Shown one piece after another: positions 34,194-43,654 of a stretch of DNA of 64,000 nucleotides (positions are counted from its first letter, which is position 1; each line of letters starts with the position of its first letter). Under the pieces are notes generated by a model that was not told where the DNA came from, did no database searches, and worked only from the letters and a program-made list of their open reading frames with translations. Source of the DNA: Temperatibacter marinus. GTDB lineage: Bacteria; Pseudomonadota; Alphaproteobacteria; Sphingomonadales; Kordiimonadaceae. The position numbers and the translations under genes are program-made. Location: the NCBI RefSeq assembly GCF_031598375.1, contig NZ_CP123872.1, forward strand, positions 806,001 through 870,000, in the 5' to 3' direction.

Positions 34194-35249
34194 TTAAATT
34201 ATTTTCTTCTCTACCAAGCCTGTGATGGCTGCTTTTTGAGTCTCGATAAAATGCGCTCGATCCGGCTCACTAACAGTCCCATCTTCTGCAAGAAGGCTAT
34301 TGGCTTTTTGACTGCCCCCTACGGCATATGTCTCGGCAAAAAGTTCAAACCGTTGACGCGCTAACAGATTGCCCATTCCAGGGCGGCGGCGATATTTTCT
34401 GAGGGCGTTTAAATCAATTGAACAATGGGCAGTCATGGTCTGCCCCCATCCTGATTCCACCTGCGTAATTCCCTTATAATCAACAATAGACGATTTGCCG
34501 TCTGTTGCAGAAAAAGGCAAGTCATGGCCGTTAATGCCTGCAGCATTTGCAGAGACGACATAGGCTAAATTCTCGAGCGCTCTTGCTTTACGAGCAATGG
34601 CTTTCGGGGTTTCACTCACATTCCCCATCTCGCCTGTCGAGTGGACAATAACTTCCGCCCCTCGCATCGCAAGCGAACGCGTAATTTCAGGATATAAAAT
34701 CTCTTCTGACGCTACTGCAGCAAGACGCCCAATCTCTGTCTCAACAACAGGAAAGACACCGTCTAAGCCATAAATATCTAAATATTTGTCCCATACATCA
34801 TGAGGGGTGGGGGCAAACATGCTATTCAAACGACGATAGCGGAGGATAACATCCCCCTTTGGATCGAGAATAAAACTTGTTTGAAAATAAATCCCTTTAA
34901 AATGAGGATCATTTTCATAGGCATTGCCCGCAATAAAGATATCATTGTCTCTCGCGATCTTTCCAAGGGCTTCATATTCTGGCCCCTCCATTTCCAGAGC
35001 TGCCTTTTCTGCCCATCCTGAAATGGTATCCCCCATAGGGTAAGCGGTCAGCACATATTCTGGGAGCACCACGAGTTTGGTATCAGGGCCGATGAAAAGT
35101 TTTGTGGCACGAATTTCTTTAGCTAGACGATCAATGGTTTTCATCATGGATTGGCGCACTTGCGCTCTATCAACTATGGAATTCACGGCATCGCAAGCCG
35201 TTTGAAGTGCCACCGCGTAATAGGACGGTCCCAGTAATGCCCCGCTCAT
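34194..35249 (-). CDS. Nitrilase-superfamily protein with altered catalytic triad
   Basis: A 351-residue carbon-nitrogen hydrolase-fold protein, closest in pattern to the aliphatic amidase/nitrilase branches. The normal Glu-Lys-Cys triad is changed. Glu64 is kept in 'VLPEYVLTAYP'. The Lys position reads Arg140 in 'LRYRRLNS', and the Cys position reads Ser181 in 'AAVASEEILYPEI'. The surrounding 'YPEI.R.LAMRGAEVIVHSTGEMG' confirms the alignment. It may be a binding protein, or an enzyme with changed chemistry. AAGGGG 6 bases before the ATG sets the start. It is divergent from MDR 2 and convergent with the FNR-type gene. Confidence 0.83.
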   Translation of the reverse strand: MSGALLGPSYYAVALQTACDAVNSIVDRAQVRQSMMKTIDRLAKEIRATKLFIGPDTKLVVLPEYVLTAYPMGDTISGWAEKAALEMEGPEYEALGKIARDNDIFIAGNAYENDPHFKGIYFQTSFILDPKGDVILRYRRLNSMFAPTPHDVWDKYLDIYGLDGVFPVVETEIGRLAAVASEEILYPEITRSLAMRGAEVIVHSTGEMGNVSETPKAIARKARALENLAYVVSANAAGINGHDLPFSATDGKSSIVDYKGITQVESGWGQTMTAHCSIDLNALRKYRRRPGMGNLLARQRFELFAETYAVGGSQKANSLLAEDGTVSEPDRAHFIETQKAAITGLVEKKII

Positions 35250-35260
35250 AAAAAACCCCT

Positions 35261-35274
35261 TTGATTTGAAACAA
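35261..35274. promoter_or_regulatory. FNR-like box close to the nitrilase-like gene start
   Basis: TTGAT-TTGA-AACAA matches 9 of 10 consensus bases, but it lies only 12-25 bases upstream of the leftward ATG, next to its ribosome site. It could act only as a repressor site for that gene, or for the divergent MDR gene from a distance. Confidence 0.35.
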
Positions 35275-35310
35275 TGATTCTCTTTATAATCTGTTTAAAC
35301 TATCATGTCA

Positions 35311-35324
35311 TAGAGCTATATCAA
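35311..35324. promoter_or_regulatory. Weak FNR-like box before MDR 2
   Basis: TAGAG-CTAT-ATCAA has a perfect right half and 3 of 5 in the left half. It lies 16-29 bases before the ATG at 35340. Confidence 0.3.
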
Positions 35325-35339
35325 TAGAGGAACAGAGCC

Positions 35340-36335
35340 ATGACGATCACTCAACAAATCATTCTCAAATCACGGCCAGAAGGCCGCCCGACGGAAGACA
35401 ATTTTGAATTGATAGAATGCCCCCTCAAAGCGCCACAAGACGGTGAAGTCCTTTGCAAAAACCTCTTTTTATCTCTGGACCCTTATATGCGTAGCCAGAT
35501 TGCAGGTCGGCATATCTCTGGAGCAATTCCAGAAGGGGGTATATTGCTCGGCGAAACAGTAGCTGAAGTCATAGAAAGTAACAACGCCTCCTATACAGTC
35601 GGTGATCGCATACTCATTCAAGGGGGGTGGCAAACTTATACAGTTTTAAAGCCTGAAAGTGCTCGCCCTATTGATCCCCGCATCGCCCCTGCATCGTTGG
35701 CACTTGGCGTGCTTGGCATGCCCGGGTTAACCGCTTATGCAGGCATTCAATATTTAGCTGAGGCCAAAAAAGGGGATACCCTTGTTGTGTCCGCTGCCTC
35801 TGGTGCTGTCGGGTCAATGGTGGGTCAATTTGCCAAAACTAAAGGCTGTCATGTGATCGGGATAGCCGGGTCAAAAGAAAAATGTGACTGGCTTGTAAAA
35901 GAGGCGGGCTTCGATGCCTGTATCAACTATAAAGAAAACTCGGTTGCTGATGAAATTGATCGCTTATGCTCAAAAGGGGTGGATATCTATTTTGACAATG
36001 TAGGCGGCCCCATACTTGATGATATAATGTGGCGGCTTGCAGTGGGTGCGCGTGTTGTTTTATGCGGCTTAATGGCACAAATTAACAGTGAAGATCGACC
36101 TGCGGGGCCAAACCCAGCGACCATCATCAAAGCGCGTGCAACTGTTCGCGGTCTCGTTGTCTATGATTTTTGGGATAAAATGCCTGAAATGGTTGACTGT
36201 TTTGCTCCCCTTATTGCGGCAAATAAACTTAAATTTATAGAAGATATTAGCGTTGGAATTGATCAAGCGCCGGTTGCTTTTGCCCGCCTCATGCGCGGCG
36301 AAAATTACGGCAAGACAATCATCAAACTAGGCTAA
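35340..36335 (+). CDS. NADP-dependent medium-chain oxidoreductase 2 (curcumin reductase/CurA-like)
   Basis: Zinc-free MDR enzyme of 331 residues reducing conjugated double bonds with NADPH. The family-typical 'LFLSLDPYMRSQIAGRH', the nucleotide motif 'VSAASGAVGSMVGQFAKTKG', 'GVDIYFDNVGGPILDD', and the late 'GLVVYDFWDKMPEM' are all present. It is more canonical than the paralogue at 29497. It is divergent from the nitrilase-like gene. Its 3' end overlaps the convergent FAD oxidase gene by 4 bases. Confidence 0.92.
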   Translation: MTITQQIILKSRPEGRPTEDNFELIECPLKAPQDGEVLCKNLFLSLDPYMRSQIAGRHISGAIPEGGILLGETVAEVIESNNASYTVGDRILIQGGWQTYTVLKPESARPIDPRIAPASLALGVLGMPGLTAYAGIQYLAEAKKGDTLVVSAASGAVGSMVGQFAKTKGCHVIGIAGSKEKCDWLVKEAGFDACINYKENSVADEIDRLCSKGVDIYFDNVGGPILDDIMWRLAVGARVVLCGLMAQINSEDRPAGPNPATIIKARATVRGLVVYDFWDKMPEMVDCFAPLIAANKLKFIEDISVGIDQAPVAFARLMRGENYGKTIIKLG

Positions 36336-37912
36336 AGGCCAAGAACACCAGGATTAATCAATCCCTTTGGATCAAGAGATTTCTTCAAATTTTTTACGAG
36401 AGCAAAAGTCGCAGGATCCAAACTTTGGTGATATGGATAGGTGCGTCCGATTTGCAGATGAGTGCTGCCCATCTCTTGATATATTTTTAGAGCATGGTTT
36501 TTAAGTTCTTGAACAAGAGCCCTTGCATCAGGCCGATCTCCGAAATCCGTAAACCTTTTTAGCACTGATTTCTCAACGGTGCGCTTTTGAATTTCTTCCA
36601 ATTTATCGGGCCAGAAAAAAACCAATTCTACAACACTGATGTTACTGCTGACAGTGGCAAAGAGATATCCAATTTCAATGCCATGCTCTTTAATAGCCTT
36701 CTCATGCGAACTAAAGGCCTTATTCAATTCATGCACACAGTCTATAGCTTTTGAATGGGGCACAAGACCATGGACTGGCAGCCACCGCTCGCCCTGAGGT
36801 CCAACCATATTATTGAGGGGCACAAAAGGATTCGCTCTCACGATTTGTGGGATTGAATTCTCCACAGCAAGACCGCCTGCGTTCTCAGCAATTTTCTCAA
36901 TGGCATGGATTGCATCTTTTGCCCCCTGTTGACTGTGAGATTCTGTAGAGAAGTTATAAGCGTAAATGACATCTTCCATATAACGGCGGCCAGCAAAGGC
37001 AATTTTAATCCCCTCCTTCATCGCAGAGAAGACCGAGCCGGACTTTTTCATCACATTACCAAGAGATTTTAGATCACGTGACATACTCTCCCGTTTCATG
37101 CGCTGGCCATGCAGAACTGGATCAAACCCAAAGCTTTCGCTTGCAAGACCGGCCCGTGCGACAGAAGATGCTGCTTCGAACATGCTGTCGACTGTGGGGA
37201 AGTTATAGGAGCAATGCGCGTCGTATTTAGGTTGCCTGATTAAACGTAGGGTTATAGTGGCCTTCACCCCAAGTGCGCCAGCGTCGCTGGTAAAAAGCCC
37301 TGTAAGATCGGGGCCATAGTGCCGCATAAACGGCGAACCACCTTTCACTGCAGCTGCGCCAGTTTTCATAATGGACCCATCTGCAAGAACGATTTCAAAG
37401 GCCAAAACACTATCCGCTGCTGTACCAAATTGGCCAGAGCCAAAGAAGATACTATTTTGACTCACACTACCACCCACCGTGGCATAAATGCCAGAAAGAG
37501 TTCCCCAGTAAGGCGTACGAAGACCCTTCTCCAGCAGATCTTCATATAAAGATTTCCACGTACAGCCAGCTTCTACTGTCACATACATATCTTCGCTATT
37601 CACCTCTATAATCCGATTCAGCCGCTGGGTATCGATGCTAAGAGATTTGCTGCTTTGTGGACAATAGCCATTTGTATAAGACATGCCACCGCCGCGTGGT
37701 AAAATGGCGACCCCAGCCTCAACAGCGAGTTTTACCACTTGTGCCAGCTCTTCCTTTGTATTCGGTTGAACAATGGCGCCTGTTAGGCTGTCTGAAATCC
37801 CCGACACATCTTGGGAAAAATATGCTCGCTCTGCTTCATCCACAATCACACAATCGTCCCCAACAAGGGCCGTTAAATCTTTTAGCAGGGAGGCAGGCAG
37901 TGACATAGACAT
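36332..37912 (-). CDS. FAD-linked oxidase/dehydrogenase (VAO/PCMH family)
   Basis: A 526-residue flavoprotein of the vanillyl-alcohol-oxidase superfamily, resembling p-cresol methylhydroxylase and vanillyl alcohol oxidase. The FAD-binding PCMH region (about 25-220) has 'LPRGGGMSYTNGYCPQSSKS' and 'YWGTLSGIYATVGGSVSQNS'. The substrate domain follows, ending 'LDPKGLINPGVLGL' as usual. It would oxidise a para-substituted phenol or a hydroxy acid. It is the last gene of the operon TRAP-binding protein, small permease, large permease, oxidase, and lies only 2 bases after the large permease stop. The imported substrate is therefore probably its substrate. Confidence 0.86.
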   Translation of the reverse strand: MSMSLPASLLKDLTALVGDDCVIVDEAERAYFSQDVSGISDSLTGAIVQPNTKEELAQVVKLAVEAGVAILPRGGGMSYTNGYCPQSSKSLSIDTQRLNRIIEVNSEDMYVTVEAGCTWKSLYEDLLEKGLRTPYWGTLSGIYATVGGSVSQNSIFFGSGQFGTAADSVLAFEIVLADGSIMKTGAAAVKGGSPFMRHYGPDLTGLFTSDAGALGVKATITLRLIRQPKYDAHCSYNFPTVDSMFEAASSVARAGLASESFGFDPVLHGQRMKRESMSRDLKSLGNVMKKSGSVFSAMKEGIKIAFAGRRYMEDVIYAYNFSTESHSQQGAKDAIHAIEKIAENAGGLAVENSIPQIVRANPFVPLNNMVGPQGERWLPVHGLVPHSKAIDCVHELNKAFSSHEKAIKEHGIEIGYLFATVSSNISVVELVFFWPDKLEEIQKRTVEKSVLKRFTDFGDRPDARALVQELKNHALKIYQEMGSTHLQIGRTYPYHQSLDPATFALVKNLKKSLDPKGLINPGVLGL

Positions 37913-37914
37913 CC

Positions 37915-39171
37915 TTAAACGAACATAAGAGATAAAGCGGGGACAAATGTGATGATTAACAGCCCTAACAACATGATGAGCAAGAAGGGTATCACGGATT
38001 TGGCAATCAACCAGAAATCTTCATTGAAGGCTGTCATCGCTACAATCAAGTTGAGACCTAGCGGCGGCGTTAAATAGCCAAGCTCTAAATTTGTAATCAT
38101 AATGATCCCAAAGTGCACAGGATCAATATTTTGGGCTAACGCTAGAGGTAAGAGAAGTGGCGCGATGATTAAAATTGCAGAACCAATGTCCATGAAGGTT
38201 CCAACAATCAGCAGTAAAACAAGCGTGACAAGCAGAAACGTCACCGGATCAGAAATTAGCCCGCTCATCCAATGCACCAAATCATGGGGTAACTGTTCAT
38301 ATGACATGAAAGTATTGATTGATAGGGCCATCATCAATAGCGGGAAAAGGCTGCCCATCATCGTCGCTGTTTCTAAGGTCGTTCCTTTGAGATCGGACAG
38401 CGACATATCTTTGTGGATCAAAAATTCAACCAAAATAGCATAGGTTACAGCGACCGCAGCTGATTCTGTAGCTGTAAACCACCCTGCATAAATACCACCC
38501 AGAATGAGAACCGGCATAAACAGGGCGAAGATCCCCTCCTTAAGGGCTCCCAAAAAACTAGATAAATTGAAAGCTGCTCGTGGCTGATTCCTATTGATAA
38601 TCACAGCGTAAATAACCATTAAGCCTGTCAGTAAGATGGCAGGACCAACCCCAGCTTTAAACAAATCAGCAATCGATGTCTCTGTCATCACACCGTATAG
38701 AATGAGCGGAATTGATGGAGGAACAATAATCCCAAGAGTTCCTGCAGCACAAAGCGCGCCAAGGGCAAATTTCTTGCTATAACCAGCGTCTAAGAGTGCT
38801 GGATACATTACAGACCCTACCGCAATCAACGTGACCGTACTGGATCCAGAAATAGCCGCAAAAAAAGCACAGGATAAGATGGTTGCTATTGCTAATCCGC
38901 CAGGGATTGGATTGGTTGCTTCCTGCATTATCTTGATCAGACGCCGTGCTATACTGCCCCGCGACATGATATTTCCTGCGAGAATGAAAAGAGGAATAGA
39001 CAGCAGGACTTCTTGATCAGCAGCAGCCCAGACATCCAAGACTACATATGATAATTTGCCGTCTCCCCAAGCAAGATAACAAAAAGCTGCTGCAAAGCCG
39101 AGCATCACAACGATCCGTTGGCGTAAGATCAGCATGGCTGCTAGCGATGTCGTTAAGAAAAGAGCACTCAT
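37915..39171 (-). CDS. TRAP transporter large permease (DctM-like)
   Basis: Inner-membrane subunit of 418 residues with about 12 membrane segments. Family motifs are 'LFILAGNIMSRGSIARRLI', 'FAAISGSSTVTLIAVGSVMYPALLDAGY' (in two parts), 'IVPPSIPLILYGVMTETSIADLF' (in two parts) and 'LGYLTPPLGLNLIV'. It drives Na+-coupled uptake of an organic acid with the binding protein and small subunit. Its ATG overlaps the small-subunit stop by 4 bases (ATGA), and the FAD oxidase follows after 2 bases. Confidence 0.94.
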   Translation of the reverse strand: MSALFLTTSLAAMLILRQRIVVMLGFAAAFCYLAWGDGKLSYVVLDVWAAADQEVLLSIPLFILAGNIMSRGSIARRLIKIMQEATNPIPGGLAIATILSCAFFAAISGSSTVTLIAVGSVMYPALLDAGYSKKFALGALCAAGTLGIIVPPSIPLILYGVMTETSIADLFKAGVGPAILLTGLMVIYAVIINRNQPRAAFNLSSFLGALKEGIFALFMPVLILGGIYAGWFTATESAAVAVTYAILVEFLIHKDMSLSDLKGTTLETATMMGSLFPLLMMALSINTFMSYEQLPHDLVHWMSGLISDPVTFLLVTLVLLLIVGTFMDIGSAILIIAPLLLPLALAQNIDPVHFGIIMITNLELGYLTPPLGLNLIVAMTAFNEDFWLIAKSVIPFLLIMLLGLLIITFVPALSLMFV

Positions 39172-39698
39172 TGTTTAATGCCCTCCACTTCTGAGAGCGA
39201 AGGATTTGCCTCTAATTGAGGGCGCAGGTCTAAATATAGGCCGTAAATAGCATGACGAATACCCGCCACTAAGAAAACCAGGGGAATAAGAGCCTGCATA
39301 GGCCATACAGGCATTTGAAGCATGCGGGTGACTTCTTGTAATGCATATGTTTCCTGTACAACGCCAATAGCCACACCCGCAAAAGCAAGGCAAAAAGATG
39401 CAGTTAATAATTCTTGAATGCGCGTAATGACAGGATCCCATGCTGCTGGGAACCACTGATCTGCAAATTTAGGCCGCAAATGACGTCGTCCATCTGAGGC
39501 AAGGCCAAAACTTGCAAAAGCTGTCACAATCATTGCAAACACAGCAATCCGGGGCGCACCAATAATGCCAAGACCTGTGACTTTACGTGAAATGACATCT
39601 CCAACAATCACGAGGGTCATCACAATAAATGCAAACACTGTTAATGCCTTTTCAGCTCTTAGTGCGTAGATTAAAAACAGACCGGCAAGTCGATACAT
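39168..39698 (-). CDS. TRAP transporter small permease (DctQ-like)
   Basis: A four-segment membrane protein of 176 residues, the usual DctQ size. It contains 'RAEKALTVFAFIVMTLVIVGDVISRKV' (in two parts) in the first helices and 'GLASDGRRHLRPKFAD', the equivalent of the family R-x-H-I loop. Start and stop overlap its neighbours (TAATG with the binding protein, ATGA with the large permease). It bridges the binding protein and the transport subunit. Confidence 0.88.
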   Translation of the reverse strand: MYRLAGLFLIYALRAEKALTVFAFIVMTLVIVGDVISRKVTGLGIIGAPRIAVFAMIVTAFASFGLASDGRRHLRPKFADQWFPAAWDPVITRIQELLTASFCLAFAGVAIGVVQETYALQEVTRMLQMPVWPMQALIPLVFLVAGIRHAIYGLYLDLRPQLEANPSLSEVEGIKQ

Positions 39699-40750
39699 TA
39701 GGATGACCCCTTGCTCAATTGATGCTGCTCATAAGCCTTTTTGGCTTTCAGCATTGCGTCATAGATCATCTGTGATTGCCCCCCAACAGCCTTGATAATT
39801 TTCGTGTAATTATCCTGTGTTGCTTCTTGCCAAAGACGTCGATCTTTTTTTGACAATCTGTGGGTTGTCACCGCTTTATTTCCGGCAATTTTATTTTCTA
39901 AATAGCGAACCATACCCCTTACGCCCTGTCGTGCTGCATCGGAACTTGGAAACGATGTTTCAATTAACTCTCTGGTCTCTTTTGGGAGTGACATAAACCA
40001 CTGATAATTTGCAACCACAATACCACTATCATAGGCATGTTGAGTGAGTGTAAGATGCGGTGCTTCTTTCCCTAGGCCCGTAACGCCATAGAGAACAATC
40101 CCGGTTTCACCGCCCTCAACCAATCCTGTCTGCAACGCAGGAATAAGATCTTGAAAAGACATTTGCAACATATCGCCGCCGATAGAGGTCATAAAGATTT
40201 GAGACGCCTTAGAAGCTTGAGAACGCATGCGATATCCTGCGGCATCTTCAGGGCGTACGATCGGTTTGCGGCCATACATATTAAGCCAGCCCACATCAAC
40301 CCACCTTACAAGATAAAGGTTTTTCTTCGCAAAGAGAGGTCGGAATACATCTAGCATATGCGTGTCCATGATCCAGTCTAATTCTTCGGTGCTTTCAAAG
40401 AAAAAAGGGGCAAGAAGAACAGATAATTCTGGCACAACTGCCGCGCCGCCTGCCAGAGTAAATCCCCCAAACTGAATGCGATTGCGGCGTATATTGCTCA
40501 TTGTGATAGGCTCGCCGCCTGTCTCACCGCGCACTAACAGCTTCACATGTGCACTGCCCTTTGAACGCGCCTCAGTATTTTTCTTAAACGTTTGCCAGTC
40601 TTTATCCCAGGGCGTTCCTGCTGCCGCAAAAGCACCGACAGTCATTTTTAAAGGACGCTTGTCTGTCTCGTCAGCCACAAGAGACTGCGACCCATTTAAG
40701 AGGAGGCCAATGAACCCAAGAATTTTTAGCAATGGCATAGGATGATGCAT
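39698..40750 (-). CDS. TRAP transporter substrate-binding protein (DctP-like)
   Basis: Periplasmic solute receptor of 350 residues with a signal peptide (ending SLVADE). 'RGETGGEPITMSNIRRNRIQFGGFTLAGGA' (in two parts) and 'LYLVRWVDVGWLNMYGRKPIV' lead to the specificity Arg in 'GYRMRSQASKASQIFMTSIGG' (in two parts). This is the canonical carboxylate-binding position, so the ligand is probably a carboxylic acid. First gene of the TRAP-oxidase operon. The ATG at 40738 is an alternative start. It is downstream of, and on the same strand as, TonB receptor 2, separated by a terminator. Confidence 0.88.
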   Translation of the reverse strand: MHHPMPLLKILGFIGLLLNGSQSLVADETDKRPLKMTVGAFAAAGTPWDKDWQTFKKNTEARSKGSAHVKLLVRGETGGEPITMSNIRRNRIQFGGFTLAGGAAVVPELSVLLAPFFFESTEELDWIMDTHMLDVFRPLFAKKNLYLVRWVDVGWLNMYGRKPIVRPEDAAGYRMRSQASKASQIFMTSIGGDMLQMSFQDLIPALQTGLVEGGETGIVLYGVTGLGKEAPHLTLTQHAYDSGIVVANYQWFMSLPKETRELIETSFPSSDAARQGVRGMVRYLENKIAGNKAVTTHRLSKKDRRLWQEATQDNYTKIIKAVGGQSQMIYDAMLKAKKAYEQHQLSKGSS

Positions 40751-40775
40751 AAAATTATCTTACTTTGTTAAAACA

Positions 40776-40803
40776 AGAAAAGAGGGGCGACCCCCTCTTC
40801 TCA
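40776..40803 (-). terminator. Terminator of TonB receptor 2
   Basis: GAAAAGAGGGG-CGAC-CCCCTCTTCTC. Read on the minus strand, the stem is followed by TTGTTTT. Confidence 0.85.
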
Positions 40804-40822
40804 AAACTTTACTGTGTTTAGC

Positions 40823-43381
40823 TTAGAACTTCCAGCCGAGATTCACACCATAGGTGGCACCTTGGCGCGGTGAAAGGGCGAAAGATCTTTTGTAACTTTC
40901 ATCCACATCAACGAAACGGAAAGCCCCCATGACACTGTCATCATCTGTGATATTCTTGCCCCAAATCTTGATGGAAAGACTATCATTTTCAATGGTTAAA
41001 TTCGCATCTACAAGGCTAGAAGCCCCCATGTATGCAAGGTTATGAACCTGAACGAATCTTTTACTCTCGTAGGAGATTCCAGCACTCAATGTCCAAGACC
41101 ATTCATCGTTGATCTCACCTGTATACTGTGCGCTAGCATAGCCCTGCCATTTGGCTTGCCGCGGCAATTGATGGCCCACAATAGAACCAAGAAGAGACTG
41201 CAATGTCACATCTGTTGGATCCGCACATAGAGCAGCAGGAGCAGAGCCGCGCCCGCAAGCGGTAGAAATTGAGCCAGAGCTGGTCATGTCTGTCAACATC
41301 AACACGGCTTGGTTCAAGTCTGTCCCCTGAAGAACTTCACTATCGGTATAAGCAATGTTCGCGTTAATCATAAAGCCTGGCAAAGCAGCAGGTGCCAAAG
41401 TAACTTCTGCTTCAACACCAGTTAGGCGCACTTTACCAACATTTCTAATGGCTGTTCCTGTTTGCCCTGAAGACGCGACATAGGATTCTGTCAGTTGATA
41501 ATCCTTGATTGTATTTCTAAAGAGCGACACGTTAAAGCGCGCTTGACGATCAAACAATTCCGTCTTAGCACCCAACTCCATAGACCAGTTGGTTTCCTCA
41601 TCATACGTCGCAAGGCCATTTGAAGCAGCGAGCGTCCCATTTAGACCCCCCGGCTTAGTACCTTTCGCCGCAACCGCATATAAATTCACGTGATCAGAAA
41701 CTTTATAAGCTGCAGAAAAACGAGGCGTGAAACTCTTGAATGTCACTGCTGCAGGATCGTCAATAGATCCGACACCACCCGCAACATTAACAATATTGCC
41801 TGCTGTGTCATACGTCACATCACGAGTCCAGCTGATACGATTAATAGTTTCTTCAGCATAGCGTGCTTCAACCGTGATCTTTAAATCATCCGTGAGATGC
41901 CGTTCTATACTGGCGAAAATCGCCTTATTTTCTAAGTCGCTGTTGGTCTTCCCATTGTCTGTCGTAATGGTAAAGTTAGGCGGCCCAAAAAACCCGAACT
42001 CAAGCGCAGCTCCGCAAGGAAGGAATGGAATGCCACCTGCGGCACAATAATCTGCAAAACGACCCGTTTGAAGGGCATAGCTTTCACCAATAGCCTCACC
42101 AAATCGCTCTGGGAATGGCTGCGTTCCACGACTTGAACTATCATAATTCAAATAATAGAGGCCCATAACTGCGTTGGTTCTCTCTCCTGCATATCTCAAT
42201 GTCATCTCATGAGAATAATCTTTAGATATCTCGTTGCTATGCGTTGTGAAATTAGAGGCACTGGTTACAGTTGAATGACCATATGCCCATGGTCCACCCG
42301 GGAAGAATTGGAAGAAAGGCGCGATAAAAAAGTTACTTGTTGAATAACTCTCAGCTTGATAATCCGAATCATAAGCGTCATTGCGCTCTGTATGGTTAAA
42401 GCCGTAGATATACTTCATGCTCCAACTATCATTCAGCTCATAATTGGCCGTTAAACTGGTTTGCCATTTTTCTGCTCGACGATAGCCTGGCTCGTTCAAT
42501 GCACGAACATCGTCAAAACTAACAGGGCGATCTAGTAATTCACCGCAGAAATATCGGCTCTGGCCTAGATAAAAAGACCCTGTATCCTGAAAACAATTAT
42601 TCTCAGTGGAGTCTGTATTTGCAATGGCAATATGTTCATCATCAGACTTTAAATAACTGGCACGCAGTCGCACATCCAATTTATCATTCACTTGCCAAAA
42701 AAGAACACCTGAATAAGAAGTAGATTCGATTCCCCCGACTTTACGTCCATCATATTGGTTCACAAAGTCTCCGTCGGCTTTATATTTTCTTGCCATAAAG
42801 CTACCGGATAGATTTTCAGAGAGAGGACCTCTTAGAGCGACAGATGCCTCAAAAAGATCATTGCTGCCAAAGCCGACTTTAGCAGAGCCACTAAACTCAT
42901 CTGAAGGGCCTTTGGTAATGATGTTGATAGCGCCTGAATATGTATTCCGACCATACAGTGCTGACTGCGGGCCTTTAACAACTTCGATGCGTTCTACCTG
43001 GTCCAGGTCATAATCAAGGAGTGAGCCGTTGATATAAACACCATCTACAAAATAAGAAACACCAGAGGAACCAAGAATATTTGCTTGTCCCCGAATAACA
43101 GGACGGTCATCAGCACGACCAAATTCACTATCCAGTGAGAGGCCTGCTGTGCGCTTTGCAATCTCATCGATGGACACCAAATTTGCGCGCTCTATTGAAT
43201 TAGCAGTAAAGGCCGTAATAGCAACGGGCGCTTCTTGAATATTCTCACTTCTTTTTCTTGCTGTCACAATGATCTCTTCAAGCATCAGCTCTTCATCATC
43301 TTGAGCTGCAACAGTCGTTGTGCCCGAAAAAGCACTGGTGATTATGACTGTTGAGCAAAGCAATCTAGTCTTAAATTTCAT
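40823..43381 (-). CDS. TonB-dependent outer-membrane receptor 2
   Basis: An 852-residue receptor. The ATG at 43381 follows GGAGGGA; the upstream TTG is part of that site. A signal peptide (ending TVAAQ) is followed by 'LEEIIVTARKRSENIQEAP' (TonB box and plug start), the plug motif 'VERIEVVKGPQSALYGRNTYSGAINI' (in two parts), and a long barrel ending 'GVNLGWKF' with the terminal Phe. Cysteines in an extracellular loop ('NNCFQDTGS...YFCGE') suggest a disulphide. The ligand is unknown. It is followed by a terminator and then the TRAP-oxidase operon. Confidence 0.92.
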   Translation of the reverse strand: MKFKTRLLCSTVIITSAFSGTTTVAAQDDEELMLEEIIVTARKRSENIQEAPVAITAFTANSIERANLVSIDEIAKRTAGLSLDSEFGRADDRPVIRGQANILGSSGVSYFVDGVYINGSLLDYDLDQVERIEVVKGPQSALYGRNTYSGAINIITKGPSDEFSGSAKVGFGSNDLFEASVALRGPLSENLSGSFMARKYKADGDFVNQYDGRKVGGIESTSYSGVLFWQVNDKLDVRLRASYLKSDDEHIAIANTDSTENNCFQDTGSFYLGQSRYFCGELLDRPVSFDDVRALNEPGYRRAEKWQTSLTANYELNDSWSMKYIYGFNHTERNDAYDSDYQAESYSTSNFFIAPFFQFFPGGPWAYGHSTVTSASNFTTHSNEISKDYSHEMTLRYAGERTNAVMGLYYLNYDSSSRGTQPFPERFGEAIGESYALQTGRFADYCAAGGIPFLPCGAALEFGFFGPPNFTITTDNGKTNSDLENKAIFASIERHLTDDLKITVEARYAEETINRISWTRDVTYDTAGNIVNVAGGVGSIDDPAAVTFKSFTPRFSAAYKVSDHVNLYAVAAKGTKPGGLNGTLAASNGLATYDEETNWSMELGAKTELFDRQARFNVSLFRNTIKDYQLTESYVASSGQTGTAIRNVGKVRLTGVEAEVTLAPAALPGFMINANIAYTDSEVLQGTDLNQAVLMLTDMTSSGSISTACGRGSAPAALCADPTDVTLQSLLGSIVGHQLPRQAKWQGYASAQYTGEINDEWSWTLSAGISYESKRFVQVHNLAYMGASSLVDANLTIENDSLSIKIWGKNITDDDSVMGAFRFVDVDESYKRSFALSPRQGATYGVNLGWKF

Positions 43382-43506
43382 GGTTCCCTCCAAAATTACG
43401 ACACTTTCCTATTCATCACTTCATCAAATTGAAACATCCAACCCTACTTGGGATGATTCATGAAATAATACTCGCATTAAGGTTATCTCCAATATTTCAG
43501 GAAACA

Positions 43507-43520
43507 CTGACATAGATCAA
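43507..43520. promoter_or_regulatory. Weak FNR-like box between TonB receptor 2 and a VOC gene
   Basis: CTGAC-ATAG-ATCAA has a perfect right half and 3 of 5 in the left half. It lies in the 273-base divergent intergenic region, which otherwise shows no distinct element. Confidence 0.3.
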
Positions 43521-43654
43521 ATATGCTAGAGCTATTTCTGTGTAATCCTTAATTTTGTTGCAAAATTGCAGCATTTATCCTTAACTTCGCACCTCAAGGA
43601 AGACAGGCTTGAGGCCGCGTTTTTCTATGTGTATAAACAATTAAAAAGGTCTTT

